Shown here in pieces: positions 42,214-48,556 of a stretch of DNA of 48,556 nt; position 1 is the stretch's first letter; every line of letters begins with the position of its first letter. This stretch comes from CAZUQH01 sp964622465 (lineage in GTDB: Bacteria; CG03; CAZUQH01): contig CAZUQH010000004.1 in the NCBI GenBank assembly GCA_964622465.1, forward strand, positions 1 to 48,556, written 5' to 3'. The position numbers were made by a program, and so were the translations under genes. A model generated the notes under the pieces. That model saw only the letters and a list, made by a program, of their open reading frames with translations. It was not told the DNA's origin and ran no database searches.

Positions 42214-43830
42214 GTGAAAAAGAAAACCATCGTTGCACTGGTATTACTTTCTACGTTTATTGCAGGAGTACTCCCGCCTGCTTTTGCGGAAGAAGATACT
42301 TCTGTTTTGATTACGCCAAATGGTGCTGTCAGGGAGGTCAGTGGTTCCTGTTATCATGTTCAATTCAAAGACGTACAATTTCTCGTTGACTGCGGTCAAT
42401 TCTATCCCGATGGCGAACCAGATGGTGGAGGTTCTTTTGAAGAAGCAGAAAGGATGGTTAGTGAAAAGGACAAAATGTTTACATTCGAACCAGACAAAAT
42501 AGATTTTCTGCTTGTTACTCATGCACATCTCGACCACATAGGCAGGATTCCTTTGTTAAAGAAAATGGGATTCAACGGCCCTGTCTACTGTACGCAGGCC
42601 ACAAAAGAATTATCCGGAATCATGCTGGCGATGGCTTATCAGTATAACGATTTAGGCGTAGAGGACTTTGTCAAATCAAAGCGTTCAGACGTGGTTCACA
42701 GTCATCCATTATGCAGCTGGAGAAATAAAATTGCAGAACGTAATTTAAAACATGTAAAAATGAACAGAGTGGATGTTGCTGAAAGAGGTTGGCGAATTTG
42801 CAAAGAATGCGCCAGGAGAGAGTCGGATGAACTTCTCGAACTTTTCCAAACTTATCCATATAGAACGCATTTTAGTCCGGCTGAGGGAATTACCATAGAA
42901 TTCTATAATGCAGGGCACATTCCGGGAGCAGCATCAATCCTGGTTGAACTGGGGAGCGGTGCCGGTGAAAAGACGCTTCTTTTTTCAGGAGACCTTGGGA
43001 ACGACTTGTCTCCAATAGTACCGGAACCCACACCTCCAGAATTTGCAGAGTACGTATTTATTGAATCAACTTATGGAGATGTCGTCCGTCCTGTGCCTGA
43101 TGTTTCATATAAGGATTTCAAAGAGGAAATCGGCAATGATATAAGGAGCAATAAAATTATCTGGATTCCTGCATTTGTTCTGGATAGGACACAGAAAGTG
43201 TTAGTTGAGATTTGTGAAGGGAAAGAAGATGGTATTATTCCGTATGAAGCGCCTATCTATGTTGCGAGTAGTTGGGCGAAGGAAATTACTGAGGCCTACG
43301 ATGGTTGGTATTGCGGGGAGGACAGGTCATTTTTACGTCCGGAAATCTACCGGTTAAATACATCGCCTTTTGACCATTCTGGCTTAAATTATTCATACCC
43401 TCCTAAAGGTGCTGATGGTCCTTACATTTTTCTTAGTTCAACGCGAATTATGGATTACGAGTTTTTCAGGGATGTACTTAAAGAACGTCTCAGTGACCCT
43501 CAAACTACCATTGTCTTCGTTGGCTATATGGACGAGCAGACTGTTGGAGGAAAAATCAAGAAAGCGGCAGAATCCCGGCAAAAGCATATTGAACTTGATG
43601 GTGACAGGATAAAGCTTAAATGCAAGGTAAAGTATTTCAGCGAATTTTCAGGGCATGCGGATGCCAGGGAGTTAGTTGAATGGGTCTCATCAATAGATGG
43701 CGTTGAGAAGATATTCATTGTCCATGGCGAAGAAAAAAGTGCGGTTGCTCTCAAATCCCGGCTTGAAAGACACCTCCCGGAAGCGGATGTAATTATTCCT
43801 GAACAATACACCACGTTTACAATCCACTAG
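42214..43830 (+). CDS. Exported MBL-fold/beta-CASP hydrolase (RNase family) with signal peptide
   Basis: The 538 residues show the complete beta-CASP RNase plan (CPSF73/Int9-like): VTHAHLDHIG (H103, H105, D107, H108), NAGHIPGAAS, FSGDLGN, motif A ESTYGD, motif B EFSGHADARELVEW and motif C FIVHGEEKS. These enzymes are normally cytoplasmic RNA nucleases. This one begins with a clear Sec signal peptide, MKKKTIVALVLLSTFIAGVL followed by PPAFA and a cut before E26. A four-cysteine/histidine-bearing insert (HSHPLCSW and CKEC) lies around residues 160-210. The start is GTG. Confidence 0.87.
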   Translation: MKKKTIVALVLLSTFIAGVLPPAFAEEDTSVLITPNGAVREVSGSCYHVQFKDVQFLVDCGQFYPDGEPDGGGSFEEAERMVSEKDKMFTFEPDKIDFLLVTHAHLDHIGRIPLLKKMGFNGPVYCTQATKELSGIMLAMAYQYNDLGVEDFVKSKRSDVVHSHPLCSWRNKIAERNLKHVKMNRVDVAERGWRICKECARRESDELLELFQTYPYRTHFSPAEGITIEFYNAGHIPGAASILVELGSGAGEKTLLFSGDLGNDLSPIVPEPTPPEFAEYVFIESTYGDVVRPVPDVSYKDFKEEIGNDIRSNKIIWIPAFVLDRTQKVLVEICEGKEDGIIPYEAPIYVASSWAKEITEAYDGWYCGEDRSFLRPEIYRLNTSPFDHSGLNYSYPPKGADGPYIFLSSTRIMDYEFFRDVLKERLSDPQTTIVFVGYMDEQTVGGKIKKAAESRQKHIELDGDRIKLKCKVKYFSEFSGHADARELVEWVSSIDGVEKIFIVHGEEKSAVALKSRLERHLPEADVIIPEQYTTFTIH

Positions 43831-43869
43831 CCACTAGCCCATTTTTCATACATCCTTGTCTGCAAGAAC

Positions 43870-43902
43870 TTGACATTTTAGAAATATTAGTATATACTAA
43901 TA
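43870..43902 (+). promoter_or_regulatory. Promoter of the abiE pair with an 18-bp palindromic operator
   Basis: TTGACA (43870-43875) and TATACT (43893-43898) are 17 bases apart. The perfect palindrome TATTAGTATATACTAATA (43885-43902) covers the whole -10 element. AbiEi-type antitoxins are known to repress their own promoter through inverted repeats, so this is the likely operator. Confidence 0.8.
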
Positions 43903-43931
43903 CTGGATAAATACCCAATGGGGGTATATAA

Positions 43932-44705
43932 ATGGTTTCAAAACATACTATCCTGACTGAGAAACGATTGAAAGACATAGAAGATATTATTATTGCCTCA
44001 GGCAAAATTGTAACCACTGATGATATTTATAAGGCACTGGGTGAAAGATATTCTAAGTTTGCACTGAGAAAGAGAATATTTGAATTGAAGGAAAAAGGAT
44101 GGCTTGTGCCTCTAAAAAGAGGACTTTATTTCATATCAGATATTACCTCGCGTGGATTTGCAGGTGTTTCACCTTTTATCATCGCCAGCGCCTTCTGTAA
44201 GGATTCTTACATTTCTCTGGATTCCGGCTTAAGTTTTTATGGCCTCTTTGAGCAGATGCTCCGTACTACAACCTCAATAACAACACGCAGAAGCAAAAGT
44301 TACGTATTTGACAGGAACACTTATAGATATTTGAAAATTAAGCAAAAGTTATATTTTGGTTTTAAGACCGAAGCATTGGAAGGATACTATATAAAAGTTG
44401 CTGAGCTGGAAAAGATAATTCTGGATTATTTATACTTCAAGAACGATACGTATTCCATAGACTTACTTATGGAAAAGCTAAACAAAGCGAAAAATAAACT
44501 TGACTTAGAAAAATTGTTTAATTATGCTGAAAAATTCTCAGAAACAACCAGAAGGAAACTTGGATTTATCCTGGATTTATTGAAAATAGATACTAACCAG
44601 TTGTACAAGTTAGTAAATAAGACAGGATATAGCAAACTTACGTCTAAATCGAATAGATTTAATGCAAAATGGCGGATTTATTATGAAGATAGATTTACTG
44701 GATAG
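43932..44705 (+). CDS. abiEi: AbiEi-type antitoxin (type IV toxin-antitoxin)
   Basis: This 257-residue protein has an N-terminal winged-helix region (residues 1-60, ending LKEKGWLVPLKRGLYFI), then the AbiEi-like core FIIASAFCKDSYISLDSGLSFYGL and a helical C-terminus. AbiEi antitoxins counteract AbiEii and repress the operon. The arrangement with the next gene, overlapping by 23 bases, is the standard antitoxin-toxin order. AT-rich codon use relative to the flanking genes suggests acquisition by transfer. A GGGGTATATAA stretch precedes the ATG. Confidence 0.85.
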   Translation: MVSKHTILTEKRLKDIEDIIIASGKIVTTDDIYKALGERYSKFALRKRIFELKEKGWLVPLKRGLYFISDITSRGFAGVSPFIIASAFCKDSYISLDSGLSFYGLFEQMLRTTTSITTRRSKSYVFDRNTYRYLKIKQKLYFGFKTEALEGYYIKVAELEKIILDYLYFKNDTYSIDLLMEKLNKAKNKLDLEKLFNYAEKFSETTRRKLGFILDLLKIDTNQLYKLVNKTGYSKLTSKSNRFNAKWRIYYEDRFTG

Positions 44706-45438
44706 ACCACGGCTTGAACTCTTGAACAAGAGAGGACCCAGGTATCACCTGCAAGATGCCGAAAAAGATTATTTCCTTGGTGTCCTCCTTGGTGTCTTCT
44801 ATGATTCCGAATTTAAAGAAGACCTTGTCTTTAAGGGAGGCACGGCGATTTATCATTGCTATTTAGACCAGCTACGATTTTCCAGAGATTTAGATTTTAC
44901 TTCAAGAACGAAGTTAAAATTGCTGGATTTGGAAAAATTATTCTCAAGGTTTGAGATGTTTAAACTGAAAAATATAGAAGAGAAAAAATACGGGTTAGAC
45001 TTTTCTGTGCAATACCAAGGCGTGTTGACCCAGTCGGATACGATAGAAATTAATATAAATACTAATCAAAAGGTATTGGTTGAACCAATGACAATGGAAT
45101 ATAGAAATTTTTATGGCATTAAACTCTCCTGCACGGTTATGGACATAAAAGAAATATTTGCAGAGAAGATAAGAGCGCTGAACGATAGAGCAAGGCCAAG
45201 AGATGTTTATGACCTTGTGATTATCAAGAAAAAGTTTGGAATTGAAATAAAAGATGCCCTGGGACTGTTAGCCGATAAGGAAATGCATAATCCATTGGAC
45301 AAAAGAAAAATTGAAGAGAATCTAAGGATATGCCTGGATAGATTTGAAGAAGAGATGAAAGAATTGTATTATCGCGAAGCATTGAGCAAAGAGGAAATAA
45401 AAGGTTTTGCTGGTGAGCTTTTTGGAATAATGAGATAA
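44683..45438 (+). CDS. abiEii: AbiEii-type nucleotidyltransferase toxin
   Basis: The ATG at 44683 (MKIDLLDRPRLELL, 251 residues) is preferred over a longer frame inside the antitoxin gene. The nucleotidyltransferase signature VFKGGTAIYHCY (GGT at 52-54) and RFSRDLDF (65-72, two acidic metal ligands) is intact, with a later AEKIRALNDRARPRDVYDL. Such proteins modify a tRNA or other RNA and stop growth. The family also includes stand-alone proteins of unknown role, but the paired antitoxin favours AbiE. Confidence 0.86.
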   Translation: MKIDLLDRPRLELLNKRGPRYHLQDAEKDYFLGVLLGVFYDSEFKEDLVFKGGTAIYHCYLDQLRFSRDLDFTSRTKLKLLDLEKLFSRFEMFKLKNIEEKKYGLDFSVQYQGVLTQSDTIEININTNQKVLVEPMTMEYRNFYGIKLSCTVMDIKEIFAEKIRALNDRARPRDVYDLVIIKKKFGIEIKDALGLLADKEMHNPLDKRKIEENLRICLDRFEEEMKELYYREALSKEEIKGFAGELFGIMR

Positions 45439-45455
45439 GAACCTTGCACTGACGC

Positions 45456-45503
45456 GGTAGCCGCACCCTTTAGGGTGCGCGAGGCTCTAAGCCTGCGGCT
45501 ACC
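45456..45503. repeat. Dispersed cloverleaf-like repeat, second full copy
   Basis: The same GGTAGCCGC/GCGGCTACC outer stem as at 30466 encloses GCACCC-TTTA-GGGTGC and AGGC-TCTAA-GCCT. Relative to the first copy, the first hairpin has an A-to-C change on one side and the matching T-to-G change on the other. It lies 18 bases after abiEii. Confidence 0.85.
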
Positions 45504-45581
45504 GGTCGGGTCTAATCCTGGGGAGAAAGCGTGACAACGTTGCTTTTGCAGTGCGGAATTTTGTAAGATATTGGCATCCCG

Positions 45582-46898
45582 ATGAAATATTCTTTAAGTT
45601 ATCTTTTGAGCGGCGATAATGGGCAGGAATTGACGAGCGGGGTAGCTCAAGCTAGACTTGAGGAAGAGGTGCTTTCTATTCTTCCTGAATTTGGCGAAGC
45701 GTTTATTTTCTCGCTAAGGGATATTCTTGAGGTTTCTCAAGCAAACTACAAGATTCATCTTCATTTGACCTCAAAAGAAAAACTTACTCTTTTTGACCTC
45801 GGATACAGCTATGAGGATTTCTTGAGAGTTCTATCAAGATTGCGCAACCAGCTCCTCCTGAAAGACATGCTGATGCACGAAACCGTCAGGAAAACAGGGA
45901 CACAGGCAGAGTTCGTTTATTTTGATGAAACCGGCAAACAATTACAGAAAGGAAATTGCGAACCGCAACTATATGAAACAGGAGTAGTGGTGATACCAGA
46001 AAAAGGAGAAATTGTCAGGATTCCCTACAGCGACCTGTCAGAAATCCGCGAAGAAGATTTCACGCTGGTAATAAATACCGAGTCCGGAGAAAAAATTGTT
46101 TTTTCAAAGATGGGCAGGCAATTTGACCCGTTCAAGAAGACGCTTTCTGATTTAATGAACGAACTCACCCTCAAAGTCCAATCGTGCTTTAAAGAATTAC
46201 TGCCAAAGGCTGACCCATCTGTCATAAGACGAGCTGCACGGTTTATGAAAGAAGGCAGGGCGGCCCGAAGAAGCGACATAGAATCAATCTCGCCTGAACT
46301 ATGGAAGGAACTTGAAAAGAAGTTAGGGACTGTGGGTATAGAGGAAGAATACGGTTTCTTGAAGTCACTGGCACAACAGGAAAAACTCTGCATCGGCTTG
46401 AAGCGAGGGCTCTTAGGTGATTTAACCGGTGAGTATCTATGGTTCTTGATTCCGATTTACGGTATGAATCCAGAAGAGCCAGGGAATGCAGTTGCCATGG
46501 AAGCTGCTTCTGCCGAAGACGGCGGAAAAGCGACTTACTTCTTCAGGATAGTCAGCAGAAAAGATTATCAGAATTTTAAGAATGTAGAGGACTTGCACAG
46601 AGAAGTGGAGAACTTCATCAAGAGAACCAATCGTTGCATGCTCGCAATAAACTTCAGGCGCGAGCCGATTTATTTGCCAGATGAAAGATTAGAAGAACCA
46701 CAGTATCAGAAATATAAGTTTGCAATTGCAAAAATACCGGCACTGCGCGAACTGCGCGAGCTTTTTGTTGGCAGAGTGATTCATTCATCGCCTGAGCAGT
46801 GGAAGCAGGATGTTATGGATTTGCTGAAGTTCAATATCAGTACCCAGAACGATAATCTGAAGTGGTCTAAAAATGAAAATAAATCGGCTGAAAATTAA
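45582..46898 (+). CDS. Unrecognised 438-residue cytoplasmic protein
   Basis: I do not recognise the family. It has no signal peptide or membrane segment. Residues 1-110 are alpha/beta with LTLFDLGYSYEDFLRVLSRL. A central stretch (about 128-195, VVVIPEKGEIVRIPYSDLSE onward to a helix FKKTLSDLMNELTLKV) reads like a PH-like beta-barrel with its capping helix. The C-terminal half includes GEYLWFLIPIYGMNPEEPGN and a second mixed region. It lacks a clear ribosome-binding site. It heads a run with a lipoprotein and two zinc-ribbon proteins. Confidence 0.75.
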   Translation: MKYSLSYLLSGDNGQELTSGVAQARLEEEVLSILPEFGEAFIFSLRDILEVSQANYKIHLHLTSKEKLTLFDLGYSYEDFLRVLSRLRNQLLLKDMLMHETVRKTGTQAEFVYFDETGKQLQKGNCEPQLYETGVVVIPEKGEIVRIPYSDLSEIREEDFTLVINTESGEKIVFSKMGRQFDPFKKTLSDLMNELTLKVQSCFKELLPKADPSVIRRAARFMKEGRAARRSDIESISPELWKELEKKLGTVGIEEEYGFLKSLAQQEKLCIGLKRGLLGDLTGEYLWFLIPIYGMNPEEPGNAVAMEAASAEDGGKATYFFRIVSRKDYQNFKNVEDLHREVENFIKRTNRCMLAINFRREPIYLPDERLEEPQYQKYKFAIAKIPALRELRELFVGRVIHSSPEQWKQDVMDLLKFNISTQNDNLKWSKNENKSAEN

Positions 46899-46932
46899 TC
46901 GTTTGCCGTGTGTGGCAGGGAGGAGGAAGAAT

Positions 46933-47355
46933 ATGAATTTTGTTTGGCGGAACAGTCGGATTTTTATGGGGATGTTTGTTTTGGCGATGTTTCTGGCCGG
47001 TTGTGTAAGTATGTCCCATCAAGTCCCACCTGCAGAGGATGTATTAAGAGCCGGTCCGCTGGCGAGAATCCTTGTGTTTGTCGGCAATGTACCGCTGGGA
47101 GGAGCCGGTACCAGCGCAGTTGGAACAAGTATCAATATCGGCGGAACGGTATATTTTGGCGCTCAGGGCCGGGATATGAATAATAAGCCAATAGCAATTA
47201 ATCCGACATGGACGGCGAGCAAACCGGAGGTCGTGGAAATTTCTCCCAGAGTTGGTTCTATGGTGGCTGTTAAAGGGCTGCGCGAAGGCAGCACGGAAAT
47301 TGTTGTTGAGGCGCTTGGAGTAAAACATACGATAGAATATATTTCTGTCAAATAA
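46933..47355 (+). CDS. Lipoprotein with an Ig-like (BIG2-type) domain
   Basis: The ATG at 46933, after GGGAGGAGGAAG, gives 140 residues. A signal sequence ends in the canonical lipobox FLAGC. The mature part contains one bacterial Ig-like domain (about 60-140), with the BIG2-type pattern NPTWTASKPEVVEISPRVG and VAVKGLREGSTEIVVEA. It is anchored in a membrane and faces outward. The gene lies 34 bases after the 438-residue protein, suggesting one operon linking surface and cytoplasmic components. Confidence 0.82.
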   Translation: MNFVWRNSRIFMGMFVLAMFLAGCVSMSHQVPPAEDVLRAGPLARILVFVGNVPLGGAGTSAVGTSINIGGTVYFGAQGRDMNNKPIAINPTWTASKPEVVEISPRVGSMVAVKGLREGSTEIVVEALGVKHTIEYISVK

Positions 47356-47390
47356 CTACCGCTACAAAAGTTCGGGAAAGGAAGGAAATT

Positions 47391-47720
47391 ATGCCTGGTT
47401 ACCAGCATCCATGTCGCTACTGCGATAAACTGATTCCACCTGACTCAAATGTTTGTCCATTGTGTAGTAAGGTGAACCCGTTGGGGCCATTGAGATGTCC
47501 CAGGTGTCGTAATCCTGTCCAGAAGGACTGGGGGGTGTGTAGTAATTGCGGTCTATCATTGGAAGTTGTTTGCCCCAAATGTGGCAAAACAACTTTCTTT
47601 GGAGATTATTGTGAGCACTGCGACGCACGTTTGGTGGTCGTCTGTCCAAATCCAAAATGCAAAACCGAGCAACCGCCGATCGGTGAGAAATGTATAAAAT
47701 GTGGAAAACCATTAAAATAG
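47391..47720 (+). CDS. Small protein of serial zinc ribbons
   Basis: The 109 residues contain eight cysteine pairs (CRYC, CPLC, CPRC, CSNC, CPKC, CEHC, CPNPKC and CIKC), enough for four zinc ribbons in a row, and almost nothing else. Such double-zinc-ribbon proteins are usually adaptors for proteins or nucleic acid. GGAAGGAAATT lies before the ATG. It is in the same run as the lipoprotein and the next zinc-ribbon gene. Confidence 0.8.
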   Translation: MPGYQHPCRYCDKLIPPDSNVCPLCSKVNPLGPLRCPRCRNPVQKDWGVCSNCGLSLEVVCPKCGKTTFFGDYCEHCDARLVVVCPNPKCKTEQPPIGEKCIKCGKPLK

Positions 47721-47745
47721 GGATAGAATAAGGAGGAGGTAAGAA

Positions 47746-48420
47746 ATGGCTGAGGGAAAACTTATGGGCTTTACCGACAATTTCGCTGATAACAGCACCG
47801 AAGCAGGTTTCCAATTCACGTTTTATTGCGACGTTTGCCGTGAAGGTTACAAGACCAGATTCGCAGAGTCGAAAACCTACAAGAAGGGCAGGTTCTTCAA
47901 GTTTCTTGGGGATACGGCAAGTGCCGTTGCTCAGGTGACAGGGAAATACAACGTTGGATACGGAGTTGAAAGAGGCACCGATGCTATTAGTGAAAGATTC
48001 AGGGGTATGTCTCCTGCCTGGCACAAGGAGCATGAAGAGGCCTTTGAGTCGGCACAAAACGAAGCAAAAGAGCACTTTCACCGCTGTTCAAAGTGTACCA
48101 AATGGGTTTGCGAAAACGATTGGAATGAGCAAGTAGGACTGTGCGTGCAATGTGCCCCCCGCGTTGGCATTGAAGTTGCCGCTGCCAGGGCTCAAAAGGC
48201 GGTTCAGGATATACAGGAAAAAGCCGCCCAGACGCAGGTCTTTACTGGTGAGATTGAAACCAAACAGACCATCTGTCCCAAATGCGGTAAACCTGCGGGT
48301 GAAGGCAAGTTCTGCAACAACTGCGGTGCGCCACTTAATTTGATAAAATGTCCAAAGTGTGGAGCAAAAAATCCGGCAGGGACAAGATTCTGTGGTGAGT
48401 GCGGCACAAAACTTGGGTAG
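47746..48420 (+). CDS. Zinc-ribbon protein with an N-terminal domain of unknown function
   Basis: The 224 residues divide into an N-terminal domain (about 18-150) framed by CDVC and by CSKC...CENDW...CVQC, a helical linker rich in Ala, Gln and Lys (about 145-170), and two C-terminal zinc ribbons (CPKCGKPAGEGKFCNNCG and CPKCGAKNPAGTRFCGECG). AAGGAGGAGG precedes the ATG. The zinc ribbons match the style of the preceding protein, so the two may share a partner. Function is unknown. Confidence 0.78.
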   Translation: MAEGKLMGFTDNFADNSTEAGFQFTFYCDVCREGYKTRFAESKTYKKGRFFKFLGDTASAVAQVTGKYNVGYGVERGTDAISERFRGMSPAWHKEHEEAFESAQNEAKEHFHRCSKCTKWVCENDWNEQVGLCVQCAPRVGIEVAAARAQKAVQDIQEKAAQTQVFTGEIETKQTICPKCGKPAGEGKFCNNCGAPLNLIKCPKCGAKNPAGTRFCGECGTKLG

Positions 48421-48556
48421 AGAGGGTCGCCTGCTTGGGTGTCTGCGCCGCATGACTGGGGACTCCTCTTCCTGCGCAATACGTTAGGCAAAACCCGATA
48501 GGATTTCATCCAGAGTTGCGCATAAACGAAGTGCCCCGCAGAATGTGCCAATTTGG
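48421..48556. other. Terminal non-coding stretch
   Basis: No gene, terminator or repeat copy is recognised in the last 136 bases. A minus-strand open frame reaching into the zinc-ribbon gene is an antisense shadow. Confidence 0.5.

Noticed and set aside
48204..48551. Minus-strand 115-codon open frame at the right end
   Set aside because: It is antisense to the zinc-ribbon gene and shows the Pro/His-rich composition expected of a zinc-ribbon shadow, without a ribosome-binding site.

Overview
This is bacterial DNA of moderate GC. It has canonical TTGACA/TATAAT-type promoters, Shine-Dalgarno sites, many GTG starts, lipoproteins with lipoboxes and a Sec signal peptide. A run of 100 N flanked on both sides by the same 55 bp points to a draft or metagenome scaffold. 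Dispersed hairpin repeats and the combination of class II ribonucleotide reductase, ThyX, GuaB3-type IMPDH and small-type PurL suggest an uncultivated, probably didermic candidate-phylum bacterium. I cannot name the phylum from the sequence alone.

Layout. (1) 1-360: non-coding, hairpin-rich, with a 71-bp direct repeat and a sigma70-type promoter. (2) 361-3179, plus strand: secE-nusG-rplK-rplA-rplJ-rplL. The cluster stops there instead of continuing into rpoBC. (3) 25384 down to 3208, minus strand: one 22-kb run of 21 nucleotide-metabolism genes, nrdR-nrdJ-dcd-thyX-guaB3-purC-purS(tandem)-purL-purQ-purD-purE-pyrR-pyrB-pyrC-pyrK-pyrD-pyrF-pyrE-purM-purN-purH. Many junctions overlap by 1-4 bases. 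It covers most of de novo purine synthesis, de novo pyrimidine synthesis from carbamoyl-aspartate onward, dNTP production and dTMP synthesis. purF, purB, purK, guaA, purA, carAB and pyrG/H are not here. nrdJ carries a 406-residue LAGLIDADG intein placed immediately before the catalytic radical cysteine. PurS is a covalent tandem of two PurS domains. (4) 25652-38858, plus strand: a carbohydrate locus with a sugar ABC transporter (lipoprotein binding protein and two permeases), a PilZ protein, a second binding-protein-like protein without a signal peptide, a GAF-GAF-GGDEF diguanylate cyclase, and GH2, GH94 and GH42 enzymes. This reads as oligosaccharide import and degradation next to c-di-GMP signalling; the transporter ATPase is elsewhere. 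(5) 38959-43830, plus strand: a small membrane protein, a double-ACT protein with its own terminator, an SGNH esterase, thioredoxin reductase, a glyoxalase-II-like hydrolase and an exported beta-CASP metallo-hydrolase. (6) 43932-45438: an AbiEi/AbiEii type IV toxin-antitoxin pair whose promoter is covered by an 18-bp perfect palindrome. (7) 45582-48420: an unrecognised four-gene cassette (438-aa protein, Ig-like lipoprotein, two zinc-ribbon proteins).

Most unusual: the nucleotide superoperon with its intein and fused PurS; a cloverleaf-like dispersed repeat with a compensatory base change; a second dispersed repeat translated in frame inside the GH2 enzyme; the exported beta-CASP enzyme; and the zinc-ribbon/lipoprotein cassette.
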